Shown piece by piece: positions 44,931 through 54,692 of a stretch of 64,000 bases of DNA. Position 1 is the first letter of the stretch. Each line of letters opens with the position of its first letter. Both the position numbers and the translations under genes were made by a program. The notes beneath the pieces were generated by a model, which worked only from the letters and a program-made list of their open reading frames with translations, searched no databases and had not been told where the DNA came from. The stretch comes from a bacterium (GTDB lineage: Bacteria > Bdellovibrionota > Bacteriovoracia > Bacteriovoracales > Bacteriovoracaceae): NCBI GenBank assembly GCA_030425045.1, contig JAUHVL010000010.1, positions 27,032-91,031 on the forward strand. The letters are read 5' to 3'.

Positions 44931-45995
44931 ATGAATCGAAATCAAGGTCCTGTCTATTATGGAGACTATCTCAAACTTAACGATCTTTGTGCTACTCAAA
45001 AGCCTCTGAGTGTAGAGGGGGATAGTTTTTGTCACGATGAAATGTTGTTCATTGTCGTTCATCAAGTTTATGAATTATGGTTTAAGCAAATCATTCACGA
45101 CATGAAATCAATTCACACTATTTTTAATCAGCCTAATGTCAGTGAAAAAAACCTTGGGACAGTTCTTGCTAGGTTAGAGCGTATTAAAAAAATACAGGGA
45201 TTACTGCTAAGTCAATTAGAAGTAATGGAAACCATGACTCCGATGGACTTTTTAGAGTTTCGTGATTTATTGATTCCAGCTTCAGGTTTTCAGAGTGTGC
45301 AATTTCGTGAAATTGAAGTGATGATGGGGCTCTCAACCCAAAACAGAGAGAGTGTGGATCGTGACTTTTTTCTTGGCCGCTTAAATGAAGCTGATCAAAA
45401 AAGAATATTAGATTTAGAAAAACTACCATCGCTATTTGATTTGATAAATGCGTGGCTGGAAAGACTTCCTTTCACTCAAGATAAAGAGTTTAATTTTTGG
45501 AACGAGTATCAGGTTTCTGTTAAAAAACTGTTACAAGGGGACCGAGAGCATGTTGAGAAAAACTTCGCTGGTCTTAGCTCTAGAGAAAAAAATATCCAAT
45601 TGGAAAATATTAAACAAACTGAAGAAACGTTCGCTGACTTATTTGATAAAGAGGCAACACATACCAAAAGGTTATCAAAACAAGCGATATTAAATGGTCT
45701 TTTTATTTTCCTCTACAGAGATGAGCCAATCTTTCAAATTCCACATATGTTGTTAACGGCCCTTATGGATATTGATGAAAACTTTACCACATGGAGGTAT
45801 CGTCACGCTATGATGGCCCATCGAATGTTAGGAACAAAAATTGGTACCGGTGGATCATCTGGACACCTTTATTTAAAAAGAGCAGCAGAAAATAACCGCG
45901 TTTATACAGATCTTTTTGATCTTTCTACTTATTTGGTTCCCAAAACAGTCTTGCCAGAAATTCCTAACTCTTTAAAAGAAAAAATGAAAATTTGA
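44931..45995 (+). CDS. kynA: Tryptophan 2,3-dioxygenase
   Basis: Heme enzyme opening the indole ring of tryptophan to N-formylkynurenine, the first step of the kynurenine pathway. 354 residues: N-terminal YGDYLKLNDL and CHDEMLFIVVHQVYELWFKQ, the substrate-pocket FREIEVMMG, and the heme-ligand/active-site block WRYRHAMMAHRMLG-TKIGTGGSSG are present. It is longer than the roughly 280-300-residue bacterial enzymes and in its C-terminal DLFDLSTYLVP resembles animal TDO. TAGGAGAAA precedes the ATG and a TATAAA box lies at 44903-44908, although no good -35 is seen. The S9 peptidase gene follows after 6 bases. Confidence 0.95.
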   Translation: MNRNQGPVYYGDYLKLNDLCATQKPLSVEGDSFCHDEMLFIVVHQVYELWFKQIIHDMKSIHTIFNQPNVSEKNLGTVLARLERIKKIQGLLLSQLEVMETMTPMDFLEFRDLLIPASGFQSVQFREIEVMMGLSTQNRESVDRDFFLGRLNEADQKRILDLEKLPSLFDLINAWLERLPFTQDKEFNFWNEYQVSVKKLLQGDREHVEKNFAGLSSREKNIQLENIKQTEETFADLFDKEATHTKRLSKQAILNGLFIFLYRDEPIFQIPHMLLTALMDIDENFTTWRYRHAMMAHRMLGTKIGTGGSSGHLYLKRAAENNRVYTDLFDLSTYLVPKTVLPEIPNSLKEKMKI

Positions 45996-46001
45996 GGTTC
46001 T

Positions 46002-47960
46002 ATGAAAATTCTATTAACGCTTTTACTTTTAAGTCTCTTCGCATGTAGTTCCACAGAAAAAAAATCTAAAGGATATGATGGCTTTGGTGCTGAAAGTATA
46101 GATAAAAAAACTTTAGCTGAGTTTGCTCCAAAAGATAAAAATCCAAAATTAACAATGACCATTCAAAAGATGTTAGATATCAGATCGATGGCCGGAGGTA
46201 TTATCTCAAATGACGGTAAGGCCCTTTATGCTTCGTGGTCAGTCACGGGGACAAATCAAACGTGGAAAGTACCGGGACCGTTACAATTTCCTATTCAAAT
46301 GACCAGTGGAGAAGATGGGACGTATATCCAAGGTATAACCCCTAATGGCAAATATATCTTTCTCTCACGAGATAGTGGTGGGGATGAAATGCCGGGGCTC
46401 TATATGCAATCGACAAGTGGAGGAAAGTTAATTGAAATTTTTCGTAAGAAAAAAACACAAACCTTTTTAAGTTATATTTCTGATGACTCTCGAGAGATTA
46501 TTTTTAGGGCCAATGATAAAGACCCTCGAACATATAATTTCTATCGTTATAATATCAAAACACAAAAAACGACAGAAATATTTAATGGTAAGCCTGGGGG
46601 CTATTGGGTCATGTTTGATTATAGAAAAAGTGATCAAACATTTCTTTTAAGTCGTTGGTTTGGAAATACTCATAGTGAAGCGTATTTTTATAATGAAAAA
46701 GATAAGAAACTTGTTCCTGTCCTTGGGACTGATGAACAGCAATATTATGATATTAAATTTTCACGCAATAAAAACGAGCTCATCGTTAAAACAAATAAGT
46801 TCTCAGAGTTTCAATCCCTCTATCGCTATAATTTAAAAACGAAGAAGTTTTTGCCTTTAGTAAAAAGTGGGAAGGGAGATGTCTCTAGGTTTAATATTGA
46901 TGGGCCGAGAGAAAAAATAGTTTATAGTACAAATATTGGCGGCTATTTTAAGCTCTCTGCCATTTCTTTGAGAAATTATAAAAATATTCCAATAAAGATG
47001 ATGAAGTCTAAAAAGCTTTTACAAAGTTATGTGGGAAGTCTCTCTCAAAACGGAAGGTATATGAGTATCAAGGCCGTTATGACAGATTCTCCAGGTACAA
47101 CTTATGTCTATGATTGGAAAAAACATGTTATGAAAAAATGGACGAGACCTAGTATTCCAGAAGTAAAAGTGGATAATCTTCCTCTACCGAAATTAGAATA
47201 CTACGAAGCGAGAGATGGTACGAAGATACCAATGTTTGTTTCTCGTCCAAGCTATTGTGAACGTCATCTCTGTTCTGTTATTGTCGACTTTCACGGTGGT
47301 CCAGAAGCTCAAAGTTACCCGTGGTTTAGAGCATTAAATAAATTGTTTTTTGATCGTAATATTATCCTTGTTGAACCTAATGTTCGAGGTAGTAGGGGAT
47401 ATGGTAAATCTTGGATGGATGCAGATAATGGAGCTAAGAGATTAGATGTACTTTCTGATATCGAAGACGCTGCTCTTTATATTAAAAAGAACTGGCGAAA
47501 AAATGGTGTCACCCCAAAAGTTGTGGCCATGGGGGGAAGTTATGGTGGTTATTCGACATTTGCAGCGATGACAATTTTTGCTGGTTCATTTGATATTGGA
47601 ATACCCATTGTCGGAATGAGTGATTTGGTTTCTTTTTTAGAAAATACGGCACCTTATAGAAGAAAATTAAGAGAATCTGAATACGGTTATCTCGATAAAG
47701 ACATGGAGGCGTTAAAGAAACTTTCCCCTATTAATTATCTTGATAAACTCCAAGGACCCCTTCTTATTATTCATGGAGCAAATGACCCACGAGTCCCAGC
47801 AGGTGAGGCCATTCAGTTTATGCGTAAAATGCAAGATAAGGGACTTGATGGGGAACTCTTATTATTTCCTGACGAAGGCCATGGGGTAAGAAAACGTAAA
47901 AATAGGGCGATCTATTTTTCTTATATCCTTGAGTTTTTAGATAAACATTTAGTTTATTAG
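46002..47960 (+). CDS. S9-family prolyl oligopeptidase, lipoprotein
   Basis: 652 residues with a lipobox FACS at about residue 15. Residues 50-390 are beta-propeller-like repeats; the C-terminal alpha/beta hydrolase domain has the nucleophile in MGGSYGGYS, the Asp in IHGANDPRVP and the His in PDEGHG, a complete S9 triad. It likely cleaves peptides in the periplasm or at the surface. It starts 6 bases after kynA, so peptide breakdown and tryptophan catabolism seem co-transcribed. It overlaps the convergent small lipoprotein gene by 4 bases. Confidence 0.9.
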   Translation: MKILLTLLLLSLFACSSTEKKSKGYDGFGAESIDKKTLAEFAPKDKNPKLTMTIQKMLDIRSMAGGIISNDGKALYASWSVTGTNQTWKVPGPLQFPIQMTSGEDGTYIQGITPNGKYIFLSRDSGGDEMPGLYMQSTSGGKLIEIFRKKKTQTFLSYISDDSREIIFRANDKDPRTYNFYRYNIKTQKTTEIFNGKPGGYWVMFDYRKSDQTFLLSRWFGNTHSEAYFYNEKDKKLVPVLGTDEQQYYDIKFSRNKNELIVKTNKFSEFQSLYRYNLKTKKFLPLVKSGKGDVSRFNIDGPREKIVYSTNIGGYFKLSAISLRNYKNIPIKMMKSKKLLQSYVGSLSQNGRYMSIKAVMTDSPGTTYVYDWKKHVMKKWTRPSIPEVKVDNLPLPKLEYYEARDGTKIPMFVSRPSYCERHLCSVIVDFHGGPEAQSYPWFRALNKLFFDRNIILVEPNVRGSRGYGKSWMDADNGAKRLDVLSDIEDAALYIKKNWRKNGVTPKVVAMGGSYGGYSTFAAMTIFAGSFDIGIPIVGMSDLVSFLENTAPYRRKLRESEYGYLDKDMEALKKLSPINYLDKLQGPLLIIHGANDPRVPAGEAIQFMRKMQDKGLDGELLLFPDEGHGVRKRKNRAIYFSYILEFLDKHLVY

Positions 47961-48502
47961 ATAAAGTTATCTTTTAATTTCTTTTTTTCTGGGATGACCT
48001 GAAAGCCGAAGTTCTCTTCAAGAAGTGAAGTGTTGTACTGACTAATATCCGGGCAATGAATTTCAAAAGTTGTGTTACCTGATTTAACGTCAACGGCTAT
48101 CAAAATTGGCGAAGCAACCTTCTTTCCTTCTGTCACGGATCTCATTAGTCGAAACATTCTTGGTTTGTTATCAACGACTAATATATCTCTGGTATAAGCT
48201 CCAACAACTCTTTGCATTTTACAAGAGTCGCCAAGTTTTGAGTTGTCTTTTTGACCAGCGATCTCATTTTGACCTCGATGAGCATTTTCAAAAATAACGG
48301 TACGGTCAATTTTCATAAAAAAAGTATAGCGATGGTGTTGATCATAGATGGAAATACCATCATCTCTTTTGGAAAAGAAATTATTTTGTTTTGGAGTATC
48401 GGCGATGACTTCTCTTTCGGGCTCATCTTCATCAGACCAATTAATTCCAATATAAGAACAAGAATTTAATAATAGTAATAGTGGTAGAAGGTATATTCTC
48501 AT
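47957..48502 (-). CDS. Small lipoprotein of unknown function
   Basis: 181 residues. The lipoprotein signal RIYLLPLLLLLNSC is clear. The rest has a basic-acidic mix with two further cysteines and no known domain. AAAGGA lies 7 bases before the ATG at 48502, so the TTG at 48508 is rejected. It ends convergent with the S9 peptidase gene. Possibly read through from the large lipoprotein gene 34 bases upstream. Confidence 0.62.
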   Translation of the reverse strand: MRIYLLPLLLLLNSCSYIGINWSDEDEPEREVIADTPKQNNFFSKRDDGISIYDQHHRYTFFMKIDRTVIFENAHRGQNEIAGQKDNSKLGDSCKMQRVVGAYTRDILVVDNKPRMFRLMRSVTEGKKVASPILIAVDVKSGNTTFEIHCPDISQYNTSLLEENFGFQVIPEKKKLKDNFI

Positions 48503-48536
48503 TAGCAATTCCTTTTGCTTTTTTGTTCATTATACC

Positions 48537-51074
48537 TTAAATCACATCACGGTCATACTTTCTTTCTGACCAATTAACTAGGGAATTATGTTTATTCTTA
48601 ATTCTCTTTTTAATATTACTAAGCGGCTTTTTTAGCCCTTGGCAGTTATTATAAATTTTTGCACCAAGATACTCTGAAAAATTATAGAAATTTGTATAAT
48701 ACTTTTTGTAAAAATCATTTTCTGAGTCATTTGTTTTACAAAAATCATACTCTCTAAAATTAGGTTTAACGATAATACTGATAACGGCATTTTTACCAAA
48801 ATAGTTTTTTATTTTATTGGCCAAATTTTTAATATCGACCATCTCATTGTAGTCATCTCTTTTAATAACCATGATTAAATTAGTAATAGAGATATTATCA
48901 AAGTGATTTCTTTCAAGATTGCTAAAAAGAGTATCTAAAAGTTCTAGACCATCACTATTATAATTAGACATGAGAAGGTACTCTTCTGAGTTATATGAGA
49001 AATTTAAATCATTCCATTTTTGTAGAGAAATATTTGTCTCCTCTAATTCACCATTATAGATGGGCATCAAAAGAGAGAACTCATCACTGTTTGCTTTTAA
49101 TTCATTAAAATGACTAAAGAGTGAATTGACATCACTTTGAGTAAAAAAGTTAAAACCAGGGAATCTATCATTGAAGTTGTATCCTCTTTGGGGATCAAAG
49201 CTTAAATACATTGTATTGATAATTTTTGGTGGTGCTTGCACAATCATATTAGTGCCATTACCGGGAACTTCAACAAACCCTTCTTCAACGATAATTTTTC
49301 TTTGATTAATGATAACCGGCTTAGAGTAAGCATTATCAGGAACTTTTAAATGGACAGGACCACGTGAGGTATGACGAGTCTGACTTCGTGAAAAGTTAAT
49401 TTCTTTCGCCTGACGTTTGGCCTGATCACCTAAGTTTAAAACCATCCTTGCGGGGTTAGAAACTTTACCCTTTGTCGTATAAGTAATTTGAAAGCTGTCC
49501 TGACCTTCAATATTGGCAGGAGGGCAGTAACGAACTTTACCATTTAAATTGAAGTCCTTGTCTTTAATTATGGTTCCAAATTGAGGGTTTTTATAGATAG
49601 CAATGGTGGTCAATCGATCGATATTTTTTGATCTTAGGTTGATGCCAACACAATTATCTTGCCCTAGAGAATCAATTTGTAAGGTTACATCTTGTAGGTT
49701 CCCATCATTACGTTCGAGTTTCTCTTTAGGCCCTAAGATATCCCAGCCACGGCTAATATTAAAAAGAGTGGGGGTTCTATCTTCAAAAAGAGTTTCTTCC
49801 CAAATAGGGTCAAGAACCTGAATACCAACCTGACCATTAAAGTTGAAAAAGAGGTCGTCTTCACCTTTTGGAAGGGGGAATTTTACATCAGCTTGAAGGC
49901 CTGTGTGAATGTTAGCAAAGGGACCTAATACCTTGTAGAGGTTCGTTGCGATCTTGGGTTCTACAAAAAGCTCAAATTGGTAATTATTTGTCGTTTGATT
50001 GAGGTCAAACTTTCTCTCTCTTACTAAATAGTCACTATAGCTTTTGTGATCACTTCCGTTTTGAGGAGAGTAGTTTATTTGAGAAGAAAAAGCGTATTCA
50101 CTTTCAATTTCAAAACTATAAGTCCCATCACCTTGAATATCAAAACTTAATCCCGCTGGAAATTCAATCTTCACTTCAGCATAAACTGGTACATAACCTG
50201 CTTGAACTCTAATCGGGAAAGTAAGGTCTTTAAATAGAGGAAAAGAGACTTTTCCCGTAAGTTTACCATCAGTTGTAATTTTTATTTTAAATTTATATTT
50301 AATGAGGGCATCGAGTGAAGACTCTAGGTTTTTAACCTTTAAAAAACCTAACTCAAAGTCACCTCGAAATGTAGGAATAAATTCAATTTTCCCTTCTTCT
50401 ATCTCTATTTTAAAATTTCCGTTTTTCTCTAACTCCATTCCCAAATTGGTAGGGTTGAGTCTACTTCCCACAACTTCTATAAAGTCACGATCATCACCAC
50501 TAATAAGTTCATAGTTTTTAAAGCTAATCAGGTTTGCCGCATTCTTTTTTCCCGTCGTTGTCTTTCCAATTTTTAACCCTGATTCAGAGTCAGTATCTTG
50601 TGAAGATGTGATCTCCATTGTCGGTTGAGCAATCTCTTTAAAGTCAATTTCTGGAGTGGCATTAATGCTAATTTTTGCTGATTCTCCTGGAGCAAGTGAA
50701 GCAATATTTCCTTGCTTAACTTGTATTTCACTTCCATTAATGGCGATAACTTTTAATAAAAGTTGGTCTGTTTTATTTCCAACAAGTATCATTTCACTTT
50801 CAAGAGTTGAGAGATCAAAGTTTGAAATGGTGATGATGCCACTTTGCTGATCAAGAAAGGTGATGTTTTGATCATCATTTAAAACAATAATATTATCATC
50901 GGCTTTTAAGTCTGTACTTCCTTCGATAACACCAAGTTTTCCTAGCTTTAAGAAGCTTGTATCAAGAGTATCAACTTGCTTTTCGTTGCCTCCTACATAG
51001 ATTTTTTCGTGATTTTTTGTATCACAAGAAATTAACAGAAATGATGTGATGACGACAAGAAAGAAACTTCTCAT
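48537..51074 (-). CDS. Large surface lipoprotein with cadherin-like module
   Basis: 845 residues with lipobox LISC at about residue 17. Residues about 45-160 are beta-rich and Asp-rich. Around residues 480-550 a module ending NGKVRYCPPANIEGQDSFQIT and VLNLG has the pattern of cadherin-like/tandem-95 repeats that read G-x-v-x-Y-x-P-x2-x-G-x-D-x-F. The last 250 residues alternate helices and strands, recalling a von Willebrand A-type fold, but no MIDAS motif is visible. Probably a surface protein; function unknown. Confidence 0.62.
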   Translation of the reverse strand: MRSFFLVVITSFLLISCDTKNHEKIYVGGNEKQVDTLDTSFLKLGKLGVIEGSTDLKADDNIIVLNDDQNITFLDQQSGIITISNFDLSTLESEMILVGNKTDQLLLKVIAINGSEIQVKQGNIASLAPGESAKISINATPEIDFKEIAQPTMEITSSQDTDSESGLKIGKTTTGKKNAANLISFKNYELISGDDRDFIEVVGSRLNPTNLGMELEKNGNFKIEIEEGKIEFIPTFRGDFELGFLKVKNLESSLDALIKYKFKIKITTDGKLTGKVSFPLFKDLTFPIRVQAGYVPVYAEVKIEFPAGLSFDIQGDGTYSFEIESEYAFSSQINYSPQNGSDHKSYSDYLVRERKFDLNQTTNNYQFELFVEPKIATNLYKVLGPFANIHTGLQADVKFPLPKGEDDLFFNFNGQVGIQVLDPIWEETLFEDRTPTLFNISRGWDILGPKEKLERNDGNLQDVTLQIDSLGQDNCVGINLRSKNIDRLTTIAIYKNPQFGTIIKDKDFNLNGKVRYCPPANIEGQDSFQITYTTKGKVSNPARMVLNLGDQAKRQAKEINFSRSQTRHTSRGPVHLKVPDNAYSKPVIINQRKIIVEEGFVEVPGNGTNMIVQAPPKIINTMYLSFDPQRGYNFNDRFPGFNFFTQSDVNSLFSHFNELKANSDEFSLLMPIYNGELEETNISLQKWNDLNFSYNSEEYLLMSNYNSDGLELLDTLFSNLERNHFDNISITNLIMVIKRDDYNEMVDIKNLANKIKNYFGKNAVISIIVKPNFREYDFCKTNDSENDFYKKYYTNFYNFSEYLGAKIYNNCQGLKKPLSNIKKRIKNKHNSLVNWSERKYDRDVI

Positions 51075-51161
51075 TAAAATACCCCTGAATTATTGTATGC
51101 ATTTGGGGTTATAACAAACTGAAAAATTTGGTGTTGCCTTTTGAAAAATTTACTTAAAAAA

Positions 51162-52529
51162 TTAAATAGCAAATCTACTAAGGTCTAAAGCGTGCTCTTT
51201 AATAAATGGTGTAAACCTATTATCAAGTAGTTGCTTTGCCTTATCGAGATCAAGCTGCTCAACAGATTCAATTCCATTTGATAGCTCATCAAGAATTTCA
51301 TTTTGAATGAGCCCCGCTTTTTGGCAAAGAGAATAGGGTATTAAGGTGTAAACGACCATGCCATAACGTGAGCGGTAAAGATCAGGCCATGTCGTTTCAA
51401 TTTTATGAGCAATCTGTTTCTTTAAAAGAAAGCGTTCGTCTCCAACCTTTTCACTCATTTCAACGTAATTTTCAATCGCCATATCGGCAATCGCGTGACC
51501 ATTTGGCCTTTGCCTTTGATCATAATCTTCAAAGGATTCTTCAAGGTTGTCAAAATTATCGAGAGACTCTAAGAGGTAAGTAATATCTTCAACACCACAA
51601 TTCATCCCTTGTCCAAAAAAGGGAACCACGGCATGGGCGGCATCACCTAAGAGAACGATTTGATCTTTATAATACCATTTATTACAGCGTAATGTTCCTA
51701 AGAACCCTTGAGGGTTCTTTACATACTCTGTTGCAAAATTTGGCATATCAGGGATGGCATCTTTAAAGTCTTTTTCAAAAAGTGTTGTGATATCTTCTTT
51801 GGTTTTTATCGTTTCAAAAGAAGGAGCATTTCCCTTGTCATGGCGATGCATGTAAAGAGTCATGGTGAAACTTCCACCTTGATTGGGAAGTGCCATCAGC
51901 ATATGAGTTGTCCGTGGCCAAATATGTAATGATTTTTTATCAATGGCGTATTCACCATTTTTCGCCGGCATATCCATCTCGATATAATCGGCGTCTAGCT
52001 CTTGAATATAATCTTCTGCACGATCATCGAGACGAATAAGTTCTTTTCTTGTCGGAGAGCCAGCACCATCACAGCCATAAATGACTTGATATTGTTCGCT
52101 TGCTCCGTTTTTAAAAAGAACAGTTTTGTTTTTCTCGTCAACTTTTTCAAGTTCATGTTCAAAGCGAATCTCGACACCAGCTTTTTCTGCTTCATTTAAA
52201 AGCAGCTTATTAAGTTCTCCTCTTGAGATTGAATAATTACATTCCTCTTCTTTTCCATAAGGCTGATAAGTAAGCTCTCCTTCACGAGAGTGCATCATTC
52301 TTCCATAGACCGGAGTGGTAATAGAGAGAACTTCGTTGATAAGATTTAAATTTTTAAAAGCATTAAGACCTTTTGCTGTAACAATAAGGTTAATACTTCT
52401 TCCCGCATCTGCTGAATCCTTTCTCATGTCAGAGCGTTTTTCAAAAAGGATGACATCTTCACCACGTCTTTTGAGAGCAATAGCAAGTGTGCACCCGACA
52501 AGGCCTGCTCCCATTACGAGAGGTTTCAT
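51162..52529 (-). CDS. kmo: Kynurenine 3-monooxygenase
   Basis: FAD enzyme hydroxylating kynurenine to 3-hydroxykynurenine. 455 residues. The dinucleotide fold VMGAGLVGCTLAIAL, AGRSINLIVTAKGLNAF, the DG motif YGCDGAGSPTRK and GDAAHAVVPFFGQGMNCG identify KMO within the flavin monooxygenases. AAGGAG 8 bases before the ATG at 52529 rules out the nearby GTG. The start overlaps the kynU stop (ATGA). It is the last gene of the minus-strand catabolic set. Confidence 0.95.
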   Translation of the reverse strand: MKPLVMGAGLVGCTLAIALKRRGEDVILFEKRSDMRKDSADAGRSINLIVTAKGLNAFKNLNLINEVLSITTPVYGRMMHSREGELTYQPYGKEEECNYSISRGELNKLLLNEAEKAGVEIRFEHELEKVDEKNKTVLFKNGASEQYQVIYGCDGAGSPTRKELIRLDDRAEDYIQELDADYIEMDMPAKNGEYAIDKKSLHIWPRTTHMLMALPNQGGSFTMTLYMHRHDKGNAPSFETIKTKEDITTLFEKDFKDAIPDMPNFATEYVKNPQGFLGTLRCNKWYYKDQIVLLGDAAHAVVPFFGQGMNCGVEDITYLLESLDNFDNLEESFEDYDQRQRPNGHAIADMAIENYVEMSEKVGDERFLLKKQIAHKIETTWPDLYRSRYGMVVYTLIPYSLCQKAGLIQNEILDELSNGIESVEQLDLDKAKQLLDNRFTPFIKEHALDLSRFAI

Positions 52530-53785
52530 GAAAGACACTCCTTAATAACTTGAACCAGGTGGTAACAGTCCTGATAACTATTATAAAGAGGGATGGGAGT
52601 CATTCTTAGAATATCAGGTTCTCTAAAGTCTACGAAGACGCCTTTGTTATGAAATGTATCGACCATAGCTTTTGGATCAGATGCTTGAATCTTGATACAA
52701 AGCATACTCCCTCTTTTTTCTGGAGTTACGATTCTTACTTTTTCGGTACATTCTTCTTTTAATAAATATTCTAAATAACCAGTAAGGTGATCACCTCGTT
52801 TTCTTAAATTGTCTATTCCAGCTTCATCATAAATATCCATCGATGCTCGAAGAGCTGCAAGTTGAAAGATTGGGGGGTTGGACAATTGCCACGCTTCAAC
52901 CGTGTTTATTGGATCGAAATCTGGTCCCATCTTAAAACGTGTGTCTTTATTTGTTCCCCACCAGCCTTCAAAGCGAGGGATATCTTTTTGTCCCAAGTGA
53001 TTTTCGTGGACAAAAGCCCCGGCGATACCACCAGGTCCACTGTTTAAATATTTATAAGAACACCAAATAGCAAAGTCGACATTCCAGTCATGAAGTTTTG
53101 TTGCCAGATTTCCCGCACCATGGGCCATATTAAAACCAACAAAAGCGTTATGGGTATGACCCCATTTTACGACTTTTTCCATATCAAAATACTGACCACT
53201 TAAGTAATTACAATTACCAAGCATGATAAGAGCTAGCGAGTCACCAAGATCATCTATTTGTGCTTGGAGGTCTTCTTCTCTAATAGTCATTTCACCATCT
53301 CTTGGTTTAAGCTCAACCACGGCATCTTTGGGATCAAAGCCATGGAAGCGCGCCTGTGAATCAACAGCATATTTATCAGAGGGGAAGGTATTATTTTCTA
53401 TTAGGATTTTAAATTTATTTTTTGTAGGGCGATAGAAACTTACCATCATCATATGAAGGTTAACCGTTAAAGTATTCATCGCTACTACTTCAGATGGTTT
53501 CGCTCCTACAAGCTTTGCAAAACTTTCTGTAATAAATTCATGATAGGGTAGCCAAGGGTTTTTTGCTCTAAAATGACCCTCGACTCCGAGTTTTCCCCAG
53601 TCTTCAAGTTCTTGATCAATATATTGTTTTGTTTTTTTCGGCATGAGACCAAGAGAGTGTCCTGCAAAATACAGTGGGAATTCACCAGATGCTTGAGGAA
53701 AAGTAAATTGCTCTCTGTATGTAGAAAGTTGGTCCTCGTTATCATATGTTTTTGCTTGTTCTAGAGATGTTCCATTGTAATTCAT
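52526..53785 (-). CDS. kynU: Kynureninase
   Basis: 419-residue PLP enzyme that splits 3-hydroxykynurenine to 3-hydroxyanthranilate and alanine. The N-terminal FAGHSLGLMPKKT, the MNTLTVNLHMMM segment, and the PLP-lysine motif CSYKYLNSGPGG are typical. It is coupled to kmo downstream, and its ATG touches the stop of the upstream decarboxylase gene. Confidence 0.95.
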   Translation of the reverse strand: MNYNGTSLEQAKTYDNEDQLSTYREQFTFPQASGEFPLYFAGHSLGLMPKKTKQYIDQELEDWGKLGVEGHFRAKNPWLPYHEFITESFAKLVGAKPSEVVAMNTLTVNLHMMMVSFYRPTKNKFKILIENNTFPSDKYAVDSQARFHGFDPKDAVVELKPRDGEMTIREEDLQAQIDDLGDSLALIMLGNCNYLSGQYFDMEKVVKWGHTHNAFVGFNMAHGAGNLATKLHDWNVDFAIWCSYKYLNSGPGGIAGAFVHENHLGQKDIPRFEGWWGTNKDTRFKMGPDFDPINTVEAWQLSNPPIFQLAALRASMDIYDEAGIDNLRKRGDHLTGYLEYLLKEECTEKVRIVTPEKRGSMLCIKIQASDPKAMVDTFHNKGVFVDFREPDILRMTPIPLYNSYQDCYHLVQVIKECLS

Positions 53786-54564
53786 TATGATTCCTTAATT
53801 TCAATTGAGACAGGTGCTAGACCTTCTACTTCTAGTTCTACGACCATACCAGGCTCGAGTGCTACCGCTGGTGTTGCCGCACCTGCGAGTACAAAAGTTC
53901 CTGCCTCTATTTTTTTTCCTCGCTTCGAAAGAAGTTCACATTGTTGGATGACTGAAACGACAGGGTCACCACTGATCGCTTCTGAGCTGCCTGACTGAGC
54001 AACTTGTCCATTGACTTTCATTTCCATTTTTAGATTTTTCAAGTCTAATTCTTTAAAATTGGAAAGTTTCTCTCCAAAAATAAAGTGCGAAGATGAAGAG
54101 TTGTCACTAATAACGTCTTCCATTGAGAAATATTTAAATTGCTCATATCTCGAATCGAGAATTTCCATACAAGCAGCTATACTCTCACAGGCATCGAGAA
54201 CCTCTTCTCTGGTAACAACACCTTCAAGTTCTTTGTTAAAAAAGAAAACGATTTCTGGTTCTATTTTGGGATGAATGCTACCTTTCATCGAGTAAGTTTT
54301 ATGACATTGCATTTTATCTGTGAGCACACCATATAAAGGAGCATCAAGATCCATTTGTTTTCTTTTTGCTTCAGAGGTTAAACCCATTTTTAAGCCTATG
54401 ACGTTTTCGCCATCTTTTACTCTGCGATCAATTCCCGCCTCTTGAATACTATAGGCATCAGCTCGTGAAAAACTTATGTCTTTACTCAGTTGAGAGATAG
54501 GGGAGGCATTTTTTCTTGCATTGTGTAGTCTTTCTGATAATTCAGAAATTTGGTTTTGGTCCAC
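53785..54564 (-). CDS. 4-Oxalocrotonate decarboxylase-like (MhpD family)
   Basis: 259 residues, starting at GTG with AAGGAG 7 bases upstream. GLKMGLTSEAKRKQM and IEPEIVFFF are characteristic of the 2-keto-4-pentenoate hydratase/4-oxalocrotonate decarboxylase family, and the GLKMGLTS form favours the decarboxylase. In the 2-aminomuconate branch of tryptophan breakdown this enzyme converts 4-oxalocrotonate to 2-oxopent-4-enoate. Being first in an operon with kynU and kmo supports that role; a hydratase activity cannot be excluded. Confidence 0.8.
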   Translation of the reverse strand: MDQNQISELSERLHNARKNASPISQLSKDISFSRADAYSIQEAGIDRRVKDGENVIGLKMGLTSEAKRKQMDLDAPLYGVLTDKMQCHKTYSMKGSIHPKIEPEIVFFFNKELEGVVTREEVLDACESIAACMEILDSRYEQFKYFSMEDVISDNSSSSHFIFGEKLSNFKELDLKNLKMEMKVNGQVAQSGSSEAISGDPVVSVIQQCELLSKRGKKIEAGTFVLAGAATPAVALEPGMVVELEVEGLAPVSIEIKES

Positions 54565-54641
54565 GGATAAACTCCTTGAATTTTAAAAAGATAATATAAC
54601 TAATTAGAGGCAAAAAACCTATGGTGCATTTTTATTGTAAG

Positions 54642-54671
54642 AAAAAAGGCCATCAAATGACGGCCTTTTTC
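54642..54671 (-). terminator. Rho-independent terminator downstream of mepA
   Basis: AAAAAGGCC (54643-54651) pairs with GGCCTTTTT (54662-54670), with a further TCA/TGA pairing inside. A T run follows on the minus strand, 22 bases after the mepA stop. Confidence 0.85.
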
Positions 54672-54692
54672 TAGATATTCTCTTGGTTTTGA

